64,000 nucleotides of DNA. It comes from Rhizobium sp. Leaf306 (GTDB lineage Bacteria > Pseudomonadota > Alphaproteobacteria > Rhizobiales > Rhizobiaceae). The DNA is taken from positions 1,581,853-1,645,852 of the forward strand of contig NZ_LMNX01000001.1 in the NCBI RefSeq assembly GCF_001423425.1. The letters are read 5' to 3'. Positions 36,140-44,362 of the stretch are shown here, in pieces. Both the position numbers and the translations under genes were made by a program. Under the pieces are notes generated by a model. The model saw only the letters and a program-made list of their open reading frames with translations, ran no database searches and was not told the DNA's origin. Each line of letters opens with the position of its first letter. The first letter of the stretch is position 1.

Positions 36140-38878
36140 ATGTCCTTTCTCAAATTCGGAAGCTTCGAGCTCGATCTGACCAATAGAAGGCTTTCTGACG
36201 CTGGGAAGCCTTATCAGTTAGGGAAGAAAGCCATCGAAATACTTTCCGTTCTAGCAAGCAGGGCGGGCGAGATCGTTTCGAAGGAAGACCTGCTGAAGGC
36301 GGCCTGGCCCTCGACTACCGTCGATGAGGGCGCTCTCAGGGTCCACATAGTAACCCTTAGAAAAGCGCTCGGGGAACGCAGCGGGCGTCGCTACATCGAA
36401 AACATCGCGGGGCGAGGCTACATTTTCGTCGCACCAGTCGAAATCTCGGACGCGAGCGCCAATCCCCCAGGCATTCCGACGGCCGCTCCGGAGTCCAATC
36501 TTCCCAGGTTTCCCGGCCGGCTGATCGGCCGAGAGATTTTCGTGGAGTCGTGCCTTTCCGCTTTAGGCTCAACCCGGCTTCTGACAATTTGCGGCGCGGG
36601 GGGGATGGGAAAGACCGCAGTGGCGCTTGAGATCGCCCGGAAGTTAACCGTTTCACGTCGGGTCACCTTCATTGACCTGGCCGCGCTGACAGACCAGAGC
36701 CTGATCATGCCGACCCTGGCATCGGCGCTTGGCCTTATCGTGTTCACCCAAGACTATCGTCAGGCGGTCCTGAACGCCCTTCATGAAAGTGACGCTCTCC
36801 TTCTGTTCGACAACTGCGAACATCTCATCGAGGCGGTCGCGGTGACAGTCGACCAGATCCTCAGGACGACAAAAGGAATCGTGGTGATCGCGACCAGCCG
36901 AGAGCCGTTACGGGTCGCTGGCGAGAGAGTGAGGCAGCTGCCGTCGTTGCCCGTACCGGAAACCCAGACGTCGCGCTCGGCGCTCCTCGCCTTTCCGTCG
37001 GTGGAGCTCTTCATCGAGTCGGTCAGGCTTGCCTCCGAAACTGAGACCTTTGAAGACGACGAGAGCGTTTTCGCGTCCGCGGATATCGTGCGCAGCCTGG
37101 ATGGCATCCCGCTGGCAATCGAGCTGGCCGCCTCGCGCGTCAGCAACCTTGGACTCGCGAGCGTACTCGACTCGCTCGACGATCCCCTGTCAATCCTGCG
37201 AAGGGGACGACGAACGGCTCCGCCTCGGCAACAGACGCTGAGGGCTACCCTGGATTGGAGTTACGACAGTCTGACCGAGGACGAAAGAAAGCTCTTTGCC
37301 CAGATGGCGGTGTTTCCCGGAACGTTTTCCGATCTTGGCGCTGAGGCGATCGCACGCGACTGGCTTACTGGAGAAAGCTTCGACAACGCCTTCGACGGCC
37401 TGGTACTTAAATCCTTGATCACGGTGTCCAACAACGACGGCAGATATCGGTTTCTGGACACGACAAAGGGCTATGCAATGGAAAAGCTCGCCGCGAGCGG
37501 GCTGCAACCTCGGTACCGGATGGCTCACGCGATGTACTGTCGCGAGGAACTGCTGCGGGCCGAGTATGACTGGCACAGCCTCCCGACCAACGACTGGATG
37601 CGGCGGCACGGCGCACTCATAAACGACTTGCGCGCGGCCGCCAACTGGGCGTTTTCGGAGCAAGGCGATTTGGACGTGGCCATAGAACTAATCGCCATAT
37701 CCAACGTGCTATGGACGCAGCTTGGCGTGATGCACGAGCAATTGGTCGCAGTCGAGAAGGCTCTGGACCTCTTGCCCTCCACGAAGCATCTCGGGACCGA
37801 TGTCGAGCTTCAGCTCAGGGTATCTCGGGGTAGCGGGCTTTATCATGTCCGTGGTTTCAAGAGCGATGGCGAGGCGATGGCCGAATTCGAGCGCGCCGCC
37901 GTCATAGCGGAGCAACTGGGAAACCCGGGCCGCATCATGAGGGCTTACGGCGGCAAGGCATCGGTGGCAAGTTCGAACGGCCGCTACACCGATACGATTG
38001 CCATCGCTCAAGATCTGCAGAAGCGCTTTCCGGGTGCAGCAAGCTTCAGTCGGTTTCTTGAGCACAACTATCTCTTCCACGGCAACTTCTCCGCATCCCG
38101 CGAGCAGGCAGAGATATCTCTTCTCGAAGCGAGCCGTGCAGTCAGGACGACCCTCAACAACGGCACCGGATACGATCAGGGAACGATCGCGAAGGCCGTG
38201 ATCGCGATGATCGACTTTCTTGAAGGGAAAATCGACCAGAGCTTTGCTGCGGTCCGCGAAATGATAACTGATTCCGAACAGCTCGGGCATTCCATATCCA
38301 GCTGCCTAATGCTTTGCCTCACTGCAATCCCCGTCGCTTACCTTTCTGGAAATACCGCCGAAGCGCGGGCCAGGCTCGACACTGTCCGACAACTCGCGGC
38401 AAGGGACGTGCTCGTTCGCTGGCAAGAATGGGTGGAGGGCTACGACTTGATCGTGCCGGAAAACACCCAGATCAACGAAGTCCAGACGGCTTTGCAGGGT
38501 GCCCTTTTACAAGGCGTGGGTATGCGGCTCGAATACATGACGGTGCTAGCAGGATGCAGGGCTTCCGCCGCGGCTCTCGAAAGGGCGCTGTCAGGCGATG
38601 CCGGATGGTGCAGACCGGAACTGCTGAGGCTCAAGGCGGTGACCTTGATCAAAAAAGACCGCGAGAAGGCCATCGCTCTTCTCCGAGAGGCTTTAAATTT
38701 GGCGCGTTCGATGGGAGCCGCGTTCTGGGAACTTAGATGCGCTATATGCCTTGTTCGTCTCGCGCCACCTTCGCAATCCGCTTCCGCTAGGGACGACCTT
38801 GTTTCGTCACTTGGCAAGTTCGACTGCACGCATCCGATTGCCGACATTGCAACGGCGCGCAAGCTCCTCGCAGAGTGA
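36140..38878 (+). CDS. winged-helix NB-ARC regulator with C-terminal helical repeats
   Basis: The third paralogue, 912 residues. The winged helix (1-105) starts MSFLKFGSFELDLTNRRL and ends IAGRGYIFVAP. The NB-ARC ATPase has P-loop GAGGMGKTA near 154, Walker B ALLLFDNCEHLIEA, ATSREPL and GIPLAIELAASR. From about 500 it is helical and TPR-like. It aligns along its whole length with the protein at 21370-24105, including the RRGRRTAPPRQ junction. The 274 bases upstream hold TTGACATTATAAT at 36104 but no firm operator. An SDR with a dead active site lies upstream. Confidence 0.9.
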   Translation: MSFLKFGSFELDLTNRRLSDAGKPYQLGKKAIEILSVLASRAGEIVSKEDLLKAAWPSTTVDEGALRVHIVTLRKALGERSGRRYIENIAGRGYIFVAPVEISDASANPPGIPTAAPESNLPRFPGRLIGREIFVESCLSALGSTRLLTICGAGGMGKTAVALEIARKLTVSRRVTFIDLAALTDQSLIMPTLASALGLIVFTQDYRQAVLNALHESDALLLFDNCEHLIEAVAVTVDQILRTTKGIVVIATSREPLRVAGERVRQLPSLPVPETQTSRSALLAFPSVELFIESVRLASETETFEDDESVFASADIVRSLDGIPLAIELAASRVSNLGLASVLDSLDDPLSILRRGRRTAPPRQQTLRATLDWSYDSLTEDERKLFAQMAVFPGTFSDLGAEAIARDWLTGESFDNAFDGLVLKSLITVSNNDGRYRFLDTTKGYAMEKLAASGLQPRYRMAHAMYCREELLRAEYDWHSLPTNDWMRRHGALINDLRAAANWAFSEQGDLDVAIELIAISNVLWTQLGVMHEQLVAVEKALDLLPSTKHLGTDVELQLRVSRGSGLYHVRGFKSDGEAMAEFERAAVIAEQLGNPGRIMRAYGGKASVASSNGRYTDTIAIAQDLQKRFPGAASFSRFLEHNYLFHGNFSASREQAEISLLEASRAVRTTLNNGTGYDQGTIAKAVIAMIDFLEGKIDQSFAAVREMITDSEQLGHSISSCLMLCLTAIPVAYLSGNTAEARARLDTVRQLAARDVLVRWQEWVEGYDLIVPENTQINEVQTALQGALLQGVGMRLEYMTVLAGCRASAAALERALSGDAGWCRPELLRLKAVTLIKKDREKAIALLREALNLARSMGAAFWELRCAICLVRLAPPSQSASARDDLVSSLGKFDCTHPIADIATARKLLAE

Positions 38879-39216
38879 GCTGCGGCCGGGCCGGGTCAAC
38901 CTGTATTTGCTTTTAGTCCGGTTGCGCTGCGGGTGCAGCTTTTCGGCACATAGGCTTCGAAGGGCTTCGTTTCGATCTGGTCCACGAGAATCTGTCAACT
39001 GAGCGCTACCCTTTGCCTTCAGCGCGCTCGAACGCTCGGTCGCTCCCCATCCGACGTAGGTAGCCCCACATTCCAGGGGATTTCGATGAATCTATCTTGG
39101 GGGCGCCCAACTTAGGATGGCCCCGGGATGAGCAAGAATTTGCAGGCAATCGACTCATGGGACTGTGGAACAGGACGCCGGCGGCCCCGCCGCCGACGTG
39201 GCATGCATAGATAGGG
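38879..39216. other. gap between convergent genes
   Basis: 338 bases between the regulator and the aldehyde dehydrogenase, both ending here. I see no relic, gene or clear terminator hairpin. Confidence 0.45.
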
Positions 39217-40623
39217 TCACGCCACTTTACGGGCGTTGACGATACGCCGCTGGGTGAAGTCTTCCATTCCTTCGATGCCGTTCTGGACGCCGTGTCCCGA
39301 CTGCTTGGCCCCGCCGAACGCGACGTCATACGGAAGGGACAAGTGATGGTTCACCCAGATGGTTCCGGTCTCGATCTTGGAAGCGACAGATACGCCTCTT
39401 TCGAAGTCACCCGTCCAGATAATGCCGCCAAGCCCGAACTCGACGCTGTTGGCTTCCGCGATCGCGCTGTCCACGTTGTCGTAGACCTGGATCGGCAGCA
39501 CCGGGCCGAACTGCTCCTCTTTTACAAGACGGGCGTCGTTCGGCAGGTCACGGACGATCGTCGGCTTAATGAAGTAGCCGTCGCCCTCTACGCGGTCGCC
39601 GCCTGTAACGATTCTGCCGTTGCGGCGGGAATCGTCGATGAAGCCCTGCAGCTTGTCGTACTGCATCTTGTTCTGGATCGGACCGATCGTGGTGCCCTGC
39701 TCCAGACCGTCACCGACCTTGGCTTGCTTGGCGAGGGCGACCAGAGCGTCGGTAAGCGGTTCGACGAGGTCCTTTGGCGCATATACGCGCTTGGTGGCGA
39801 AGCAGATCTGTCCGGCGTTCAGAGTTGCAGCGCGGAAGATCGCCGGGGCGACCTTGTCGACATCGACGTCGTCGAGCACGATCGCGGCGTCGTTTCCGCC
39901 CAGTTCAAGCGTGAAGCGCTTAAGCGTGCTTACCGTGTTCTCCAGGACCTTCTTGCCGGTCGGCGTCGATCCCGTGAAGCTGACATGCGCAATGTCTTCG
40001 TGGCTTGTCAGAAGCGGTCCGAGATCATTGGTATCCGCAAGCGTCTGGAATACGCCGGGCGGGAAGATCCCGGCCGCCAGTTCGCCGAGAAGCAATGTCG
40101 TCAGAGGTGTCGTCGGCGCTGGCTTTGCGATCACCGGGTTTCCGGTCATCAGCGCGGCCCCTACCTTGTAGACCAGGAGAGAGATCGGAAAGTTCCATGG
40201 GGTGATCGCAGCCGCGACACCCTGTGGATAGCGCTGTTCGACGATGTATTCCTGTTCGTTGTCGCGGATCACCCGTGGCTTGATCTCCTGGGAGGCAAAG
40301 AAACGGAGGGCCGCCACGGAACCCCGGATTTCGGCTTCCGCTTGTGGCAGGGGCTTCCCCTGTTCAAGGGTGAGAAGACGGGAGACGTCGGCCGCGCGGG
40401 CCTCAAGGGCGGCCGCGAACGCTTCGACGTAGCCGGAACGGCGCTCGTAGGTGAGCGCCGCCCATGAGGGGAAGACCTTTTTCGCGGCGGCTATGGCTCT
40501 CAACGCGATAGCCGCGTCGGCCCGCGGAGCGGTCTCGAATTCCTGGGCAGTCGCTGGATTGATGACACCGACATCCCTGGCTCCGTCAATCAGTTCACCG
40601 TCCACGAGAAGTTTGTAGCTCAT
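39217..40623 (-). CDS. aldehyde dehydrogenase, succinate-semialdehyde type
   Basis: A 468-residue NAD(P)-dependent aldehyde dehydrogenase. The general base Glu is in FTLELGGNDAAIVLDD, the nucleophile Cys in TLNAGQICFATKR, and the cofactor region in TPWNFPISLLVYK and HVSFTGSTPTGKKV. Its length and motifs match the succinate-semialdehyde/glutarate-semialdehyde branch, but the substrate is not fixed by sequence. The second ATG, 40623, is taken because AGAGGA is seven bases before it and only one base from the first. It is the last gene of a minus-strand unit with an SDR and an MFS transporter. Confidence 0.92.
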   Translation of the reverse strand: MSYKLLVDGELIDGARDVGVINPATAQEFETAPRADAAIALRAIAAAKKVFPSWAALTYERRSGYVEAFAAALEARAADVSRLLTLEQGKPLPQAEAEIRGSVAALRFFASQEIKPRVIRDNEQEYIVEQRYPQGVAAAITPWNFPISLLVYKVGAALMTGNPVIAKPAPTTPLTTLLLGELAAGIFPPGVFQTLADTNDLGPLLTSHEDIAHVSFTGSTPTGKKVLENTVSTLKRFTLELGGNDAAIVLDDVDVDKVAPAIFRAATLNAGQICFATKRVYAPKDLVEPLTDALVALAKQAKVGDGLEQGTTIGPIQNKMQYDKLQGFIDDSRRNGRIVTGGDRVEGDGYFIKPTIVRDLPNDARLVKEEQFGPVLPIQVYDNVDSAIAEANSVEFGLGGIIWTGDFERGVSVASKIETGTIWVNHHLSLPYDVAFGGAKQSGHGVQNGIEGMEDFTQRRIVNARKVA

Positions 40624-40732
40624 TGCCATGTCCTCTGATAACGCCGCGTTCCTGGCGTCGTTCTGTGATGCCCTTACGGGCGGCTTGCCGGAGCGGCCGA
40701 CTATCGTCCGCTCCGGAACTGGCCAGTCGACC

Positions 40733-41491
40733 TCAGACCGGGATCGGTTCCTTCACCATGACCTCGTTGAACTGGAAGAAGAACTCGTGCTCGTTGGAAC
40801 CCGGGTTGTCGCGAAGCATCTGGATTGCATCGACGTAGATGTCTTCGCGGTCGGTCGCGAGCTTCTCCATCGTCTCCTTCACGAAGACGTCGAGCGGCAT
40901 GGCGCGAGGATCGCCGCTCTTCTTGACGAGGTCGGTATCGACCCACGGCGGAGCGATTTCGTGGACCTTCACCGACGTGTCGCGGAGGGTGAAGCGCTGC
41001 GACATCGTGAAGGAATGAAGAGCGGCCTTTGTAGCCGAGTAGACTGCATTGTACGCGAGCGGCACGTAAGCGAGCACCGAAGTGTTGTTGATGATGACCG
41101 CGGAAGGCTGCTTCTTGAGGTGCTCGATCAGGGCGGACGTCATCCGGATAGGGCCCAGGAAGTTCGTTGTAACGATGATCTGCATCATCTTTCCGTCGAT
41201 CGCCTTGGCCGCATCGTCGAACGGCATGATGCCGGCGTTGTTGAACAGGACGTTGAGCGCCGGGTAGTCCGCGATGATCTTGGCAGCGACCTGCTCGATG
41301 CTGGCCGGGTCGGTGATATCCATCTCGTAGGCGGCCATACCGGGGTTCGCGCCGATGGTTTCATCGAGGTTAGCCTTGCGCCGTCCCGAGATGATCACCT
41401 GGTTGCCGAGCTTGTGGAAGGCCTCGGCCAGACCGCGGCCGATACCGGAACCACCGCCTGTGATGAAGATCGTGTTGCCGGACATTTTCAT
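40733..41491 (-). CDS. short-chain dehydrogenase (DltE-like)
   Basis: A 252-residue SDR with intact motifs: TGGGSGIGRGLAEAF for the cofactor, NNAG, a Ser in IINNTSVLAY, and the catalytic pair in YNAVYSATKAAL. The C terminus, ending EPIPV, is longer than the minimum. The DltE-like group is defined by sequence only. It lies 109 bases before the aldehyde dehydrogenase and 63 bases behind the transporter, all on the minus strand, so it likely oxidises or reduces the same compound. The start ATG has a GGAGAA upstream. Confidence 0.92.
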   Translation of the reverse strand: MKMSGNTIFITGGGSGIGRGLAEAFHKLGNQVIISGRRKANLDETIGANPGMAAYEMDITDPASIEQVAAKIIADYPALNVLFNNAGIMPFDDAAKAIDGKMMQIIVTTNFLGPIRMTSALIEHLKKQPSAVIINNTSVLAYVPLAYNAVYSATKAALHSFTMSQRFTLRDTSVKVHEIAPPWVDTDLVKKSGDPRAMPLDVFVKETMEKLATDREDIYVDAIQMLRDNPGSNEHEFFFQFNEVMVKEPIPV

Positions 41492-41554
41492 TTTCGTTCT
41501 CCTTGGGTTCGATTTTGGTTTGAGGTTTGGGGGGCGCGTCGATACCGCCAGTAT

Positions 41555-42769
41555 TCAGCGGGCGGACGACGTGTTGGGGGATGTCGTCTTGGCGGCGAAA
41601 CCGAAGATCAGTGCGACGCCGATCACTTCCGCAAGCGCCGCGGCGAGACCGAGATCCGCGACTTGCCCACGGGCGACGACAAAGGCTCCGATGGCGCTTC
41701 CGATTGCGAAGCCGCCATACATGAAGCTGGCATTGAGCGAGAGGACGATAGAGGCGGATGCCTGCCCGCCTGTCTTGATCAGGTGCGAAATCTGCGCCGG
41801 GAAGAAACCCCAGACAGCGACGCCCCATACGGCGACCGAGATGACGATCGGTAGTACGGCTTGCGAAGGCGTGAGGAAGAACGCGGTGAACGACAGAACC
41901 AGAAATGCCGCGGCGAGGATCGCCAGGCTGGTGCCCATTACGGTCTTAGCGCCGAATTTATCGCTGAGAGCACCGCCGCCGAACACTCCGACGGCCGCGC
42001 CGACACCCCAGAGGCACACGATGAAGCTGATACCGTTCGGGCCGAAGTTCGCGACCGAAGTCAGGTAAGGAGCGATGTAGGTCCAGACAGTGTAGGCACC
42101 GACGGCCCAGAAAAGCGTGACAGCCAGACCAATCAGCACAGGTGGCTGCTTCGCGACTGCGATCCTGGCTGAAAGGCTCGGCACCGGAAGTCCGGCCCCG
42201 GCCGATCGATCAAGGCCCACGATCAAGCCGACGACAGCGATCGCCGCGAGTGCGCCGACGCCGAGAAACGTCACGCGCCACCCCAGCGCATTCCCCACGA
42301 GCGACCCGATCGGCAGTCCGAGCGCGATAGCGATCGTCATCCCGCCATTGACGATGGCAAGTGCCCTGCCCCGCTTTTCCGGTGCGATCAGAACACTGAT
42401 CAGCGCGTTGGCGTTCGGGGTGTAAAGTCCCGCTGCGAGAGCCAGAAGCACACGGGCCGCGAAAATGCCCCAGTAGCCGCTCGACTGCCAGGCGACTAGA
42501 TTCGCCAACGCGAAGAACGCCATTGTCGCGATCAAAAGGCGTCGTCTGTCCACGCTGCCGAAAAGCGTCGTCAGTATCGGCGAACTGAACGCAAGGGTCA
42601 GCGTGAAGACCGTCACCAGCGTTCCAAGGGCGGCGATCGACAAATGCAAGTCGTCAGCCATGTTGGGCAGGAGCGGCACGATCATGAAGCCTTCGGTTCC
42701 GATCGCGAACGTCCCGAGCGCCATTACCCATGCCGGTGTAAGTCTCTGGTTCTGAATATCAGTCGCCAT
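41555..42769 (-). CDS. MFS efflux transporter
   Basis: A 404-residue membrane protein with about 12 helices of the drug:proton antiporter (DHA1/AraJ) type. Features are the early GTFAIGTEGFMIVPLLP helix, a GSVDRRRLL loop between helices 2 and 3, and ALPIGSLVGNALGWR (seen as LGLPIGSLVGNALGWR) in helix 5. It is the first gene of the unit with the SDR and aldehyde dehydrogenase and is divergent from a TetR gene, a usual layout for inducible efflux and detoxification of reactive aldehydes or aromatic compounds. Confidence 0.92.
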   Translation of the reverse strand: MATDIQNQRLTPAWVMALGTFAIGTEGFMIVPLLPNMADDLHLSIAALGTLVTVFTLTLAFSSPILTTLFGSVDRRRLLIATMAFFALANLVAWQSSGYWGIFAARVLLALAAGLYTPNANALISVLIAPEKRGRALAIVNGGMTIAIALGLPIGSLVGNALGWRVTFLGVGALAAIAVVGLIVGLDRSAGAGLPVPSLSARIAVAKQPPVLIGLAVTLFWAVGAYTVWTYIAPYLTSVANFGPNGISFIVCLWGVGAAVGVFGGGALSDKFGAKTVMGTSLAILAAAFLVLSFTAFFLTPSQAVLPIVISVAVWGVAVWGFFPAQISHLIKTGGQASASIVLSLNASFMYGGFAIGSAIGAFVVARGQVADLGLAAALAEVIGVALIFGFAAKTTSPNTSSAR

Positions 42770-42798
42770 GGCAACGTGTCTCCGTTACGTCTTGCTTT

Positions 42799-42828
42799 TT
42801 AATATGACCAGTCGTATTATTTCGTCAA
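42799..42828 (-). promoter_or_regulatory. promoter and TetR operator for the MFS unit
   Basis: On the minus strand TTGACG (42828-42823) and TATTAA (42804-42799) stand 18 bases apart, a good promoter for the transporter gene. Between and across them lies AATATGACCAGTCGTATT (42801-42818), whose arms match at seven of nine positions. A TetR dimer bound there would cover the -10 box. The TetR gene starts 95 bases away on the other strand. Confidence 0.65.
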
Positions 42829-42912
42829 TTGACTTTATTTCTACCGCTCGATGATTGCCGACACTTGAATTAGGATGGCCTCGTTCTTACCCCGGGACCG
42901 AAGGAGAACCTT

Positions 42913-43491
42913 ATGGCCTCGCCGACCAGAGACAAGATTTTCGCAGCCGCCCAGGAACGTTTCCACGCGCTTGGATACACCGCATGTGGCGTCCAGCAGA
43001 TTGTGGATGCCGCGGGCGTCCCCAAGGGTAGTTTCTATAATTACTTCAAGACCAAGGAAGGTCTCGCTCTTGAGGTATTGGAGATGTATGTCGCATCGTC
43101 GAAGCGGGAAATATTGTCTAATGCTGCCCTGTCTCCTCTCGCCCGGATAAGGAAGCATTTCGAGTTCTTCATATCCAGATACGAGATGGACGGCTTCGAC
43201 AGGGGATGCCTGATCGGCAATCTGTCGGCGGAAAGCTCGGACGACGTCCCGCTTCTACGAGAGGCGCTCAAGGATTCGCTATCGACGTGGGCGGATCTGC
43301 TTTCGAGCGTCATAGTCGAGGGCCAGGCGATCGGCGAGATAAAGCCGGGTCTTGAACCGTCGGCGATGGCACGCTTTCTCATCAACAGCTGGGAAGGGAC
43401 TGTTATTCGGATGAAAATCACGAACGACCGGCGGCCGTTGGACGACTTTATGTCCATCGGCATGGGACTACTCGATATCAAGCAAGCCTGA
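42913..43491 (+). CDS. TetR/AcrR-family repressor
   Basis: A 192-residue regulator. The N-terminal helix-turn-helix is RDKIFAAAQERFHALGY followed by QQIVDAAGVPKGSFYNYFKT, with a ligand-binding all-helical C-terminal domain containing RGCLIGNLSAE, which marks the branch with a Cys near the effector pocket. AAGGAG lies before the ATG. It is divergent from the MFS-SDR-aldehyde dehydrogenase unit and very probably represses it, with the operator described at 42801-42818. The ligand is unknown, perhaps an aldehyde or quinone. Confidence 0.93.
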   Translation: MASPTRDKIFAAAQERFHALGYTACGVQQIVDAAGVPKGSFYNYFKTKEGLALEVLEMYVASSKREILSNAALSPLARIRKHFEFFISRYEMDGFDRGCLIGNLSAESSDDVPLLREALKDSLSTWADLLSSVIVEGQAIGEIKPGLEPSAMARFLINSWEGTVIRMKITNDRRPLDDFMSIGMGLLDIKQA

Positions 43492-43949
43492 TCCCGTGCC
43501 GGGTAGTTCGGTTCGGCTCTCAGCGGACTAAGCGCGATAGGCTGCTTGGCAGCATGAACGTTAATACTACCGACGAGCGCTTCGGGCAGCCTCTCGTGAG
43601 CTTCCGCAGAGGTCACGTTCGCGAACACCGCGCCACTGCCACTTAAGATCGACAGTAATTTTCGACGATACGAATTACTGGGGTTTCCGTTCGCGTGATC
43701 ACGCGGTCTATGGGTGCCGAGAGGAGATCAGGGAGTTCTTCGACAGTATCGTTAAATGCGGTCACTGCAGAAAAAGTTTTGGTGACTAGAAAGGGGCCGC
43801 TAGAAGACTGTCCGGTTGTCGGTCATTGTTGGCGATGAGCCGCCATTCAACGTCCACCGATTTCAGTCTTCCCACGCCTGGCAAACTGGTTAGAAATTCA
43901 ACCTTTGCGTCGTAGGCCGCTTTTTATGGAGCACGAACGTCAGACGCAT
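43492..43949. other. 458-base stretch without a recognised gene
   Basis: It lies behind the TetR gene. Reading frames are short and broken. The right end may once have held the start of the GGDEF relic, but I cannot trace a reading frame with confidence. Confidence 0.4.
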
Positions 43950-44187
43950 CGCTTGATACGAAAAGGTACGAGGCTCCTTGCGGCCATACGACCTCGCCGT
44001 TCACCTCGGCGGCGAAGACTTCTGCCTGGTCCTCTCAAGGACGCGGGAATCTAAAGCCAGGGGGATGGCTGAACGAATTCGCGGCAGGCTGGAGAGCAGC
44101 ATAGTCGAACCGTTACCCTGTGGATGCATCACTACCAGCTTCGGAGTATCGTTGATCCTTTGGCTGCCGAACATCCCAAGTCTCTAG
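43950..44187 (+). pseudogene. relic of a GGDEF domain
   Basis: A plus-strand frame gives LRPYDLAVHLGGEDFCLVLS, then MAERIRGRLESS and ITTSFGVS. This is the active-site half of a diguanylate cyclase, with GGDEF changed to GGEDF, the following helix and the closing strand. There is no start codon or N-terminal half, and the frame ends early. It is followed at 44363 by an intact GGDEF-EAL gene. Confidence 0.7.
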
Positions 44188-44362
44188 CGCAGATGACACG
44201 CCTGCAACGAGTACCCTCCTCGCAATCCATAGATGGTAGGGCGCAATATACTTCCAATGGCGTTTATTAGCCCTGAGTATCGAACAAATGCGGCTGAACA
44301 ACTTAAGCTGACGTTAATTAGCTGCTTCTAGGGTACTTTTAACTCGTGAACGGAACGCTGCT

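Noticed and set aside
40628..41854. 408-codon plus-strand frame across the SDR and transporter genes
   Set aside because: It is the reverse-strand shadow of two genes with intact motifs; its own composition is Arg/Asp-rich and shows no domain.
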